Shown here: one piece after another, positions 49,600-61,400 of the stretch
Layout of the letters: each line of letters begins with the position of its first letter
Position numbering within the stretch: position 1 is the stretch's first letter
Source of the DNA: a virus
Direction: 5' to 3' (one strand)
Virus record (IMG/VR): IMGVR_UViG_3300042291_001568
Span: 1 to 64,000 of that record
Length of the DNA stretch: 64,000 bases
The notes under the pieces: model-generated
Databases searched by the model: none
The model's input: the letters and a program-made list of their open reading frames with translations, nothing else
What the model was told of the DNA's origin: nothing
Translations under genes and position numbers: made by a program

Positions 49600-51357
49600 G
49601 TGGGCGTTTTCCGCCGAGATTTTATTGAGCCAACACGCAGGACTGGCAAGCCTGTAGCACGATCATCCGCGCAGCCGACCTTTCCTTCTTCCCCAGGATA
49701 TTCTGTAGCACAGTCAGCACCATACTCAGCGCCACGAGCTTTGACAGCAGCGGCCGCACAGGTACGAGTCAATGACAAAGGCGAAGCCGAACAGTTTAAG
49801 AACCGTCGTGCCGCAAGCTCGTCTGCTTGGCAGTCAGAGGCTTGGGAATACTACGATGCCATTGGCGAAGTCAAGTACGCCTTTAACTTAGTTGCGTCAG
49901 TTGTTTCACGTATTCGTATTTATCCAGCAGTAATTGAAAACCAAGCTGAAACTCCAGTGTCGGTACGTAGCTCTTCTCAGATTGACCAGCGCTTAGCTGC
50001 AGCAGCCGAGCGCGCGCTTCTTCGTCTTGACTCAGCGTACGGTGGCCAAGCAGGATTGCTTCGAGATGCCGCGCTCAATATAAGCGTCACCGGCGAATGC
50101 TACTTAGTGCAAATGCCTGCGCAAATCGGATCTCAAATTCCTGAGTCGTGGGATATTCGCTCAGTTGATGAAGTACAAGTTGATGCAAAAAATACTTATG
50201 GAATTGTCGGTCGTAGGGACTTGCTCACTGGGAGTAACAACAGCGGTGGCGGAAATCGCAACAAGGGAATAGTTGCGCTGCCATCGACTTCGTTTGTTGG
50301 TCGCATCTGGCGCGCGCATCCACGATTTTCTGAAGAAGCCGACTCGTCACTTCGAGGACTGCTTGATCTTTGCGCAGAATTGTTGCTATTAAATAGAACG
50401 TTCCGTGCCACAGCTCGCTCACGCTTAAACGCTGGTGCGTTGTACCTTCCTGACGGACTCAGTGTTGCGGCATCTGCTGATCCTGATTATCCGTATGATG
50501 ACGAGAACAATATGAATCCAGGTATCACGGCTGAAGAAGCTGGCGACGAGTTTGAAGATCAACTCATTGATGCGATGACAACGCCAATTCGTGATGAAGA
50601 TTCTGCATCAGCAGTTGTTCCTTTGATTATCCGTGGTCCTGCTGAGCTTGGCGACAAGATTAAGCAATTCAAGTTTGAGCGCTCGTTTGACCCGGCGCTT
50701 GCGCAACGAGCTGATCGCGTCTTAGACAGAATTCTTCAAGGACTTGACGTTCCAAAAGATATCGTCACTGGTCTTGCGAATGTTCGCTATTCAAATGCAT
50801 TGCAAATTGACGAGTCACTGTACAAAGCACATATTGAACCGTTAATGCTACTTATCGCTGACGCACTTACAGTTGTTTACCTTCGTCCGTACCTTATTGC
50901 TAACGGTTTTGATGAAGGCGACGTAAGGCGTATCACCGTATGGTACGACCCAAGCGCCGTCGCAACTCGTAATGACAGAGCAGCTGACGCTGACTCCGGC
51001 TTTGATAGAAAAGCTATTTCGTTTGATACATGGAGGCGTGCACACGGTTTCAGCGAAGCAGATGCGCCGACACCGGATGAAGTCGCACTTCGTATGTTGT
51101 TTGAAAAAGGAAGCATTTCTCCAGAACTTACTGAGTCAATGATTGGCGCGTTCGCTCCAGAGATCATAAAAGCTACTAGAGCAGCTCAACAAGCTTCAAG
51201 CGTAGCTCCAATGCCCGCCAACATAATGGACATGTTGCAAGGTGGACAGCCAAGCGCCGCACCACCGCCAGAGCAACCTACACAAGGACCTCCACCAGAG
51301 ACGTTAGCAGAACCGCAAGTGGCCGTGGACTTAGGTCCTCAAGCGCCACCGCAGTAA
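49600..51357 (+). CDS. portal protein
   Basis: 585 residues from GTG 49600, with TAGGAGAT upstream. Pattern of actinophage portals: disordered N-terminus, EAWEYYDAIGEVKYAFNLVA (about 75-95), a long helix-rich clip and stem, and a Pro/Gln-rich C-terminus. Forms the dodecamer through which TerL moves DNA. Position before a head-associated protein and the giant protein is that of the usual portal-MuF-type block. Confidence 0.82.
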   Translation: MGVFRRDFIEPTRRTGKPVARSSAQPTFPSSPGYSVAQSAPYSAPRALTAAAAQVRVNDKGEAEQFKNRRAASSSAWQSEAWEYYDAIGEVKYAFNLVASVVSRIRIYPAVIENQAETPVSVRSSSQIDQRLAAAAERALLRLDSAYGGQAGLLRDAALNISVTGECYLVQMPAQIGSQIPESWDIRSVDEVQVDAKNTYGIVGRRDLLTGSNNSGGGNRNKGIVALPSTSFVGRIWRAHPRFSEEADSSLRGLLDLCAELLLLNRTFRATARSRLNAGALYLPDGLSVAASADPDYPYDDENNMNPGITAEEAGDEFEDQLIDAMTTPIRDEDSASAVVPLIIRGPAELGDKIKQFKFERSFDPALAQRADRVLDRILQGLDVPKDIVTGLANVRYSNALQIDESLYKAHIEPLMLLIADALTVVYLRPYLIANGFDEGDVRRITVWYDPSAVATRNDRAADADSGFDRKAISFDTWRRAHGFSEADAPTPDEVALRMLFEKGSISPELTESMIGAFAPEIIKATRAAQQASSVAPMPANIMDMLQGGQPSAAPPPEQPTQGPPPETLAEPQVAVDLGPQAPPQ

Positions 51358-51376
51358 CATCGCGTAGGAGAACTAA

Positions 51377-52444
51377 GTGAACACGAACTGTCAGTCATGT
51401 GACATAGCATGCGTTTGCACAGCAGGTGCATGTGTTTGTATGCCAGAATGCACGTGCGGTTGCCGCGACGTGACTGGCGTGATTGTAATAACTGACGCCG
51501 CTGACGGATACACAAATGGTGGAATGCGTAGTGGCAAATACGTCATACCAGAAGAGAGCGAACTTGCAGATGCTCTCATTGAGATAACGCAAAGGTACGG
51601 CAAGTTCAATAGCGATGACACTGGTGTCTGGGCTGGATACACGCCAGGCGCGCAAAACGAATTAGCCAGCATCGGCGTTAAGTGCGGCAACTGCATTCTA
51701 TATGAAGGCGGCACTTCTTGTAAAATAATTGAAGCGCAAGTCGAGCCAGACGGGTATTGCCGTTTTGCGCTTATCCCAGATGGGACGGTAACCGCTGCAG
51801 CGTCTAAGCCCGCACCGAAAAAAGATCGCATACGTGGATCAGATACAAATAAAAAAGGATCTGCATCTGGCGGTAAAAAAATAGTTTTTTCTGACAAAGT
51901 AGAAAAGGCTTTATCAAACAAAGTAGAAGAGCATAATAAAAAAGCGTCTGAAGGAAGAAAAGCTACTCTTTCAATGCTCAAGGCAGTTTATCGCCGAGGC
52001 GCCGGTGCATTTTCAAGTTCGCACAGGCCAGGAGTTGGCCGTGACCAATGGGCAATGGCTCGCGTTAATGCGTATCTTCGTCTGCTAAGGACTGGCCGAC
52101 CAGCCAATCCAAACTACAAACAAGATAATGACCTTCTTCCTGCTAAGCATCCTAAGTCGTCGAGAAAAGATTTAGCGATTACAGCATCGGCAGCTGCAAG
52201 TGCTGAATTGATTGTTCACATAGAAAGTAAAGATGCGTACATGTCACCTGAGCATGCGATATTGCGCTTTACAGAATTCTCAGGACTAAACTACGACTCA
52301 GTTCCTATTTTTCGCGCAGCTTGGATGCGCGCTGTAGCTGCTAATGAAGATCCGTACGAAAGAACATCACAGTTGGCAATAACAATGTACAATAGTAAAG
52401 ACGCAGATCTGCTACCACGCAAAAAGACAGGCGATAAAAAATGA
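51377..52444 (+). CDS. head-associated protein with cysteine cluster and DUF5872-like domain
   Basis: 355 residues from GTG 51377 behind AGGAG. N-terminal cysteine-rich stretch, CGNCILYEGGTSCKIIE (about 101-117) as a second Cys site, basic linker, and KAVYRRGAGAFSSSHRPGVG followed by WAMARVNAYLRLL (about 204-240), a domain often found in phage proteins near the portal. It may be a scaffold or capsid-internal protein. Overlaps the giant gene by 4 nt (ATGA). Confidence 0.72.
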   Translation: MNTNCQSCDIACVCTAGACVCMPECTCGCRDVTGVIVITDAADGYTNGGMRSGKYVIPEESELADALIEITQRYGKFNSDDTGVWAGYTPGAQNELASIGVKCGNCILYEGGTSCKIIEAQVEPDGYCRFALIPDGTVTAAASKPAPKKDRIRGSDTNKKGSASGGKKIVFSDKVEKALSNKVEEHNKKASEGRKATLSMLKAVYRRGAGAFSSSHRPGVGRDQWAMARVNAYLRLLRTGRPANPNYKQDNDLLPAKHPKSSRKDLAITASAAASAELIVHIESKDAYMSPEHAILRFTEFSGLNYDSVPIFRAAWMRAVAANEDPYERTSQLAITMYNSKDADLLPRKKTGDKK

Positions 52445-55400
52445 GCAACTTGCATAATGGATCTAAATTACGCAAAAAAGATGTACACAGCATTCGTGAG
52501 GCAATTCTCTCGATGGTACAAGAAGCGAACCTTCGCACTCTTCCTGAGCGTAGGGTGTCTGACAAAGCGGCTATCACTGTTGCTAACAGGGATCTTGAAA
52601 AGACAAAAAACGCAAGTGTAGCAAAGCGCGAGTTTTCCGCGCTTCGAGCAGTTGGCTCGTTTATCTCTCTTGCAACGATTAACAAGGTAACTGAAGCATC
52701 GCTGCAAAATAGTGATCTATTGGCTATCGGACATCCTTTCTCAACAAAAGCACACAGCATGACCGCAGCTTCGCTGCGCAACGAGCGCGCTAAGTGGATT
52801 GCAGCTGACGAATACATCGACAGCTCAATACGCTCTTTGGTTATTAAAGCTCATGGATATGAAGAAAATTCAATGGAGCGAGCACATGCTTTTGCACGAC
52901 TCGCTGCAATGGGACCAGGATTCGTGCCAATCACTGCATCGATTGATCTCAATACTGCTACATCCGCGTACACCGAGTTCGTATTTGGCCTTGGCCTTGG
53001 CGGCAACTCAGATATGGCTAGAAGGCTTAGGGCGAAAATGCAACGCCGTGACCGCCTTGGACGTTTTGCATTTATGGGCGGTGGATTCTCGTTTAGCTTC
53101 CGCAGCAAAGATGGCAGGTTTAGCAAAGTATCTGGCCGTGTAGTTGGCGCATCTGGCGATCAAGATAGCATCGACATTGAAGTAAAGAATCATCCAAGAC
53201 TCGCTGACGGTATTTATGCTATGCCGTCATCTAGAGGTACCGCAGTTAGAGCCATTCTTGATGATGAAATCATTAAAGATCTGCCACAGGCTGACATTGA
53301 TATAGCAGCAGATGATGTATTTGTCGACGAAGCAAGTCTTACGCGAATGATGGCTCCGACTGGCTGGACCACAGAAGAATCGTCAACTCAAGGTGGCAAA
53401 GCAGTCAGCTGGGTTCACAAGAGTGAAGACGGTTACGAGGTCTATGACTCACCAGGCGATCCTTTCGGTCGCTTTCAATTGCGCAGAGAAAAAGGCAATG
53501 GCGCAAGACAACCTTTTCCAAAAGTTAAGTCATGGGCAGACGTTCAAAAGCAAGCAATTTCAGACCAAGATCTTTACAAAGACTATCTTGAAAAAGAGCA
53601 AATCAATCAAGATAAAAACAAAGCGTTTGATGAAGCAGCAAAGTCTGGTGAAGGCCCTCCTAGTAAGGCGCTTCCCGGCCGAGCTTGGGTCAAGCATGAA
53701 AACGGACAATGGTATGAGCGCGAGCTTGGTAGAAACTATGACGTTGCAGACGAAGAACTTCAGAAAATAGCTAAAGAAGCTACTGGACCATACCTCCCAC
53801 CGAAAGACAACGACTTCGGTAAAAAATACAAAACCTCAACAGGTAAGTGGAAAGAATGGGACGAAGGCAGTGATGAGTCTTGGCAGTACAAGCAGGATTA
53901 TCAAAAGCGTCTGAACGGTGAATACTCAAAACTTAAGCGTCTGCAAGAAGCGCAAAAGGCTGGACTGTTTGATCCAAAGTCAGACATCGCTACTGTGCGC
54001 GACATCAATGGCGACAGCTCAGTAGGCGAGCAACTCCGTAGCGCTATCACCGATACTGCGGCAGTGCGGTTTAACTATGATGGAAAATACGATGTTCAGT
54101 TCACTCCGAAAAGCTCGTATGTAAACAAAAAAACTGGCAAAACAAACTTTGTTGGTTTAGACACTAAAGGCGTACAACGCACGTATGCTGCTGACAAAAT
54201 TGCTCCACCAAAGTCGGCTGCAAAAACAGAAGTAAAAGCAACAATTCCAGATGCACCAGAAGCTCCACCTGTAGACACAACACCAGATGTTGTTGATCTC
54301 AAAGCTGCAATTGAAGGAATGAAACTTGGCGAAACTAAAGAATACGTTGCAGGTCTCGCAGCTAAAAAACAAAAAGTACGATTCAACTACAGCGGCTCAG
54401 AGCGGGTCGTTGAGCCGATTGAAGTATGGGTCAATGGCCAGACAGGCCGAATCAACCTACGCGCCATTGACAAAGACGTAAAGAAGAACTTTAGCTTTGA
54501 CAAGATTGAAGCACCTAAGCCTTCAGAGCGCGACATCGCACGTGACCAGCGCAACGCGGACCGCGTAGACGAAAACATCAACAACCCAGACAACTGGGAA
54601 CTAAAGCCAGTGGGGTACCCCGCCACGCGAAGTGAGTGGAACTACATTGGCCCACGGCCACGGTCCGAGGACAGCGTTGGTCCTTACATTTCGCCACCAC
54701 AGTCTGTTCTTGACAAGTATGCTAAAGACTTGTTTGGCCCTAAAGACGGCGGCCCTAACGTAGACGAAACTGACACAAGCACAGACTTCCCGATGAGTCC
54801 AGAAGAGCGTGCAGCAGCTAAGGCCCGACCTAGCGAGCGCGTGACAAATCTTGACGGACTAAAAGGCGATGAGCTTACAGCAGCCATTGATAAAGCAATA
54901 GCAGACAAAAAGCCACTTAAGTTTACATACCACGAAAAAGAGCGCCTGGTTCGCCCACTCGAAGTATGGACAAATCCAAAAACTGGAAAAGTCAACTTGC
55001 GTGCTGTTGAGGCCGATGCCGATACTGATAAGAACTTTACACTTGAAAAAATTGGCAAACCAGTTGATGAGAAAATCAAACAAATTGATGCCGATGACAT
55101 TATCAACATGCCACAAGAGCAGCTCGATGACGTTGTCGATGCGCTGTGGCCAGCAGCGGCTCCTTCACAGCAGGTAGCGCCAGAAGCAACAGGCCGTCGT
55201 ATTGTTGATGCATCAAGCAGCACTGCAGTTGAGCGCGTTGAATACGACCCAGCTACAAAAGAATTGTTCATTCAATTCAAGTCATCAAAAGATGGAAAGG
55301 GTGGTGGCGTTTACAAGTACAGCGACGTTGCTCCCGAGTTTGTAGACAGACTTGAAAGCGGATCAATTGGAAAAATGATTCCAGAACTCAAGAAGAATAA

Positions 55401-58400
55401 CTCTTCTGAGAAACTAGATGAATTCCCAGCAGGCGGAAGCGGAGGCCCAGGCGAGCCACCAGCAGGCGGCCCAGTCGTACCGGGGAACACCGGTGACGAT
55501 GCTGTTGATAAACTGCGCCAAGCACAGGCGCTCATCGCCGAAATGGAAGACTCGGGCGCGTTTGATGCTGCAAAAGTAGATGACGCAATAAAGCTTGTCA
55601 ATAGCGCATCAAGTGATTTTGATTCTTTCGTAAAGTCAAAGGATGCTGTCAACCAAGGCAACGCTGAAGGTCAAATTAAGAATCTTTTAGAAGAACTCGA
55701 CGATCTTAAGTCTAGAGAAGATGTTGATCTTGCTCCTAATTTTGATGACTATATTCTTGACGTTGAACTCGACGTCATAAGATTCGGCGAGTCAGACGAT
55801 GACGGCCCAGGCGAGCCACCAACAGGAGGACCATCAGCAGGCACCCCAGGTGACGATGCTGTTGATAAACTGCGCCAAGCACAGGCGCTCATCGCCGACT
55901 TGGAAGACTCAGGCAAGTACGATGCTAAAAAAGCAAATGCTGCAATAAAACTTGTCGAAGAAGCATCGAAAGATTTTGACTCGTTCTTGATGTCAAAGGA
56001 TGCTGTCAACCAAGGTGATGCTGAAGGTCAAATTAAGAATCTTTTAGAAGAACTTAAGGACCTTAGGAACAGAAAAGATGTTGATCTTGCTCCTAACTTC
56101 GATGACTACCTTCTCGATGTTGAGGCTGACATCATACGATTTAGCGAACTAGACGATGACGGCACGGGAGGCCCAGGTGCCCCAAGCGAGCCACCAGCAG
56201 GCGGCCCAGTCAATCCTGACAAGTACGAAACAGAGTACGGCTTTGACTATCCTAAAAAAGTTACCGACGAAAACGGCAACCAAGTCAGCCGCGTGATTGT
56301 CGATGTTGTCACAGAAGACATGTCGCTAGAAGAGATTGAAAGAGACTTCAAGAAAAAGTTCCCTGGTGGCGCGATGAAAGTTATTCGTCAACGCGGAACT
56401 AACGGTTGGCCCGAAGTGCAATACGACGTTCGTCCAGGAGACGAAGACAAACTCGGTAAGTGGTACAGCGGCGACCTTGAGCCTTATGACTATGCCGGTG
56501 ATGCCGACGCACTTGACGATGCCGATACTCGTAACTTGCCAACAGCTCAAGACTACATGGATGATCCAGCAGTTGCTGAAGATGCTGATGCCGGGTCGTT
56601 CTTTGATGAACCAATGTTTGATTCGCTATTTGATACGCCAGATGGCGCGTACAAACTTAATGTTTTCGAAGCGTATCGCCCAGTCGGAAGAACAACAGAA
56701 GACAGTGAAGATTTTACTGATGATCCAGACGTTCTTGCCACTAAGTTTGATGTAACAGAGCTTGGAAGAGCGCTGGCACAGGCAGTTCTTCCACTTACAA
56801 ATGACCAAGCCACAGGTTACGGAAACCTTCCATTTGAAAGCGGCGACGAGCCAGTAAAAGCTGAGGCGTTGTACGAGGCGCTTGGTGCAGCGAGAATGAC
56901 GCCAAACCTTGTTCTTGCTGGTCTATACGACTCGATGCTCGACCCAGAGCGTGGGCTAACTAATGTTGAGCGAATTACTGATGTTTCCCGCAATGACAGC
57001 TCGCTTGACAATGGCATTGATGATCCATTCACTGCTGAAATTCTTCCCGTGGCTGACCGCAGCGCAGAAATTGATGCTGCCATCGCGCTAAACGAAAAGA
57101 TTGGCTCGTATAGATACGCAAGCAACGGCGTTCAAAAAATGCGTGATCATTCTGAGAATAATCCTAAAATGCTGGATATTGCAAAGGACCTGACACAGCG
57201 AGAGGATGATGATGTTCAATTTGACACCATCAACCTTATTGACTTGTTAGATAAATATCTCCCGTGGGCTTCGAGTAGCGATGCCGATGAGCGCGACGCG
57301 TTTAGAGGCCTTTGGGGAATGATGATGTCGCTTGATGGAGGAAGTTCCATTGAAAGCGACTCACGATTTGAAGGATTTAGGCGAGAAATTCTTAGTTCGT
57401 TTGAACGAAGGAGTGGAAACCCAACTCTTGCGCAAGACGACTATGACGAGTTCGTTCTACAGTATGGTGGTTTTCCAGAGTTCGTAGCTGGCAAGAAAGC
57501 TATCGCCGATGGACAAGACGATCTGTCCGCTGAAACAAGCGCTGCAGCATTTTTTAGACTTGTCAAAGCAAGTTCCCGCCCGAATACTGCTCCATTGTGG
57601 AGGTCAATCGGCGTAGCGGAAGGCTCGAGCGAGTTTCAGAAGTACACAGTACCTGGATCACGATTTGACATGGACCCGCGTTCATTTACCGCGCAGTCGT
57701 TAGAAACTGGGACATTTGGCGACATAGCGTATTCGCCTACTGACAAAAAAATTGAACGAGTAATCTTTAAACTAGATCCGGGCGACGGAGATACTATTTC
57801 AGCTGAGTCCGTTTCTTGGTTCCCAGACGAGCGCGAAAATATTGCATTTGGTTCATTTGAAGTTATTGAAGTAACGCGGCAACCGTCGCAGCTTGGCAAG
57901 ACGCGTAATGACGATTACGTTGTCCGTATTCGTAAAGTTGATAGTGGCAATCAAACAGATGAGCAAAGCGCGCTGCCAGCGCCAGGGCAATTCTCCGAAG
58001 CAACGCAGCACGGAGACATTTCTGGTTGGACGCAGGTTGGCAATCAAGCAGGGTCTAACCCTGGAGGATTCTATGACGACCCAGCCGGGAACAGCTACTA
58101 CATTAAACAAGCAAGGTCACAGTCTCATGCGGACAATGAAGCTCTTGCATCGGCCTTCTACAAAGAGCTTGGAGTGCCAGCCGCTGAAGTTGGTTTTGGC
58201 GAAAAAGACGGAGTGTTGCATTTAGTCACTCCGTTGATTGATGGTGCTACACCAAACTTTGAAGAAAAAGTGTATGGCGGAGACAATGAATACGTCAAGA
58301 AAGTCCAAGACAACTTCGCAGTTGACGCGTGGCTTGCTAACTACGACATTGTTGGAATGGTCTATGACAACGTTGTTTCAGATGCAAACGGCGAGCCAGT

Positions 58401-61400
58401 AAGAGTTGATCCAGGCGGCGCGCTGATGTGGCGAGCTCAAGGCAAGCCAAAGCCATGGTTTGGTGACACTGTTGACGAGCTCGACAGCATGCGCGATCCA
58501 GATGTTAACGAGCAAGCAGCTAACGTATTTGGCACAATGAGCGATGATCAAATCAAAGCAAGCGCGCAAAAAGTTGCTAACCTTACGCCAGAAAGAATTG
58601 AAGAAATTATTGACTCGGTTGTCACAAGCCCAGACGATGCTGCACTTCTCAAGGAGCGGTTGCTAAACCGTCGTCAATACATTATGGATCGTTTTGGCTT
58701 TGAAGAGCCTACAGACGTTCTCGGTGAGCCACAATCAATTGCTTCAGAAATGGGCATTGCTTCTAAGGATCTTCAAGCAGGCGATGTCACAGTCGGCGAT
58801 TCATTCGTTATTGAGCGCATATTCACTGATGCAGATACTAAGAAAGGCAAGGTAAGCGTTCAAGGATACTTCCCTGGCCACGAGTCACAAGTTAAGCAGT
58901 GGAACGAAAACACAGTCATTATGGCAACACGAGGCGGACAGCTTCCTGCTAAAGGCGACGCACCAGCGTTACACAGACCAGTCGCGCCTGCCAAGCCGCA
59001 GCCTGCCGCTTTCACTGGCTCAATCGCAGATGAACTCTCTGGAGCTCAAAGCTGGGACGAAGTTCGCAGCATCCTACGTGGAAAAACAATCGTATTCTTT
59101 GACTACGAAACAACTGGATTCCCAGACAAGAAGACAGGCGACAAGAGCAGCAACCAACCAGCGCAACTTGGCGCAGTAAAAGTTGTTGATGGTCAGATAG
59201 TTGACCGTTTCAACTTGTTCATGAATCCAGAAGAGCCTCTTGGCGGTTGGTCGCGCGATAACCTTAAGGGCGCAGACGGCACTCCACTAACCGATGAGCA
59301 ACTTGCCACGGCACTGGACAAAGGCGAAGCGCATAGGCAGTTCATTGAATGGGCTGGCCAAGATGTGATTTTAGCAGCACACAACGCTCCATTTGACCTT
59401 GGCGTTATGAATGAAACGCTTGGCAAAAAAGGACTAGAGTACGCGCCAACCGGTGGAGTTATTGACACTCTCAAGCTTGCGCAAACAGTGATTGCATCAA
59501 AGAAAGCTGCAGCTCATCACGTAAACAAAGATCAAATTAAGACTGGAGACCCGAGTGGGCCAGATACCCACCGACTAGGCGACCTTGCATCTCACTTTGG
59601 CGTTGAACTTGGAGACGGGTGGCACACTGCAGATGCCGACTCTGAAGCAACGTCAAACGTCTTAAACTCTCTTATTGACTACGCAGCCGGAGCAGACGGT
59701 GGAGACACGTCGCTCCGCAGCGTTCTTGATGCGGGTGACAGCTACCAAAGCAACATGGCCGAGTTTGAGGCAAGAAGTGCACAGTTCAAAGATGAGCTAG
59801 CTAACTATGAAATACAAAAAGCAATTGCCGCAGCATGGAATTGTCGTGGTGGAACAGTTGCAAGTATCGCAGCTCTTATCGCAGCAATTGACGACCCAGA
59901 CTGCAACGTCCCGTCAATTGATGACCTTATCAAGGCAGCAACTCCTGGTGGTACAGACTTTGTAGATCCAGAAGGTCTTCATACAGGAGATTCTTCTACG
60001 GGAGACGCTTACACGCTAGAAGCAGAAGAAATCCCAGAGATGGACGGCGTTGAGCCTCCGTTTATTCCAGGAATTGAAGATCCAGACGATGAATTCCGTC
60101 CAAGCGATCAGCAGCAGGCAGTAGTTGAAGCTTTGTTTACTGGCGGCGACATTGTTATTCGCGCAGCCGCTGGCGCGGGCAAGACGAGCACACTAAAGAT
60201 CCTCGCACGACGACTACAAAAGCACAAGCCAAAAGAGCGCGTGGCGTACATTGCCTTTAACGCTACAGTTGCCGCTGAAGCTCGTGAATCGATGCCATCA
60301 AATGTTGAAGTACGCACCGCTGACTCTATTTCAGTCAACTGGACAAAACTGAACTTTCCAAAGTTGCATAAGAAAAAGGGCGCAAAAGATACGCTTTACA
60401 GCCCTAGTGACATAGCTACTCATCTTAAAGTTCCAGCGATGACTGGAATGGACAATAAAGGCAAGCCAGCAAAACTGCCAGTGTCAGAGTCTGTCAAAGA
60501 ATTGCGTAAGGCAATTTACCAATTTACCATCAGTGCTGATAAAGAAATAGGACCACAGCATTTTGACTCCGATGCAGTAGAAGCTTCAGACATACCAAAG
60601 CTTGTTGAGGCCGCAGAAAGATGGTGGGCAGACATCTTAAGCGAAAACGGAAAAATGCTGTTTAGCTTTCCGCACATGAAAAAGATGTGGGCGCTTTCAA
60701 ACCCAGATCTATCAGATGACAGTGGCGGGCTTAAGACTCCAGCAAGCGTTATTTTTATGGATGAAGCGCAAGACATTAACCCGGTCTTAGGCCGTGTTAT
60801 TGCAGCACAGACAGCCCAAAAAGTCTACGTTGGCGACGAAAACCAAGCTATCTACCAGTTCATGGGCGCAGAAGATGAGCTACAAAAAGTAACAGTTCAG
60901 CACGATCTTCCTCTTACTAAGTCATATCGTTTTGGCGAAGTAATCGCGAGAAACGCAAACAGGTATCTACGGTTTAAAGAACGGTTCCTCGGCGAAAAGA
61001 AGACTTTTGCTGTTGAGGGAGCAGGCAAGTTCCCTGGAGAAATAGTTGCGGCTGGGTCTATGAAAAACGCTCAAGCTGTGCTTGTTCGTTCAAACGCTGG
61101 CGCATTTAGAGAAGTGCGCACTGAACTTTTAAACGACAGAATAGTTGGAGTCACAAAAGGCTTCAAAGCAGACTTAGATAACTTCATCATAGCTGTTGAC
61201 TGGCTTCAAGCACCAGAGGCCACGCGGGGAAGTCGCCCAATGCGGGTTCCAGAGGAACTCCGCGGATACAAGAATTGGGCAGAAATTGTCGACGAAGCCG
61301 CTAAGGAAGGCGACAGCGACTTTAGCCGCAAGACACGAATCTTAGTTGACGACGTTGAACAACTTGGACTCGAAGAACTTAAGTCATTGGCCAGCCGCGT

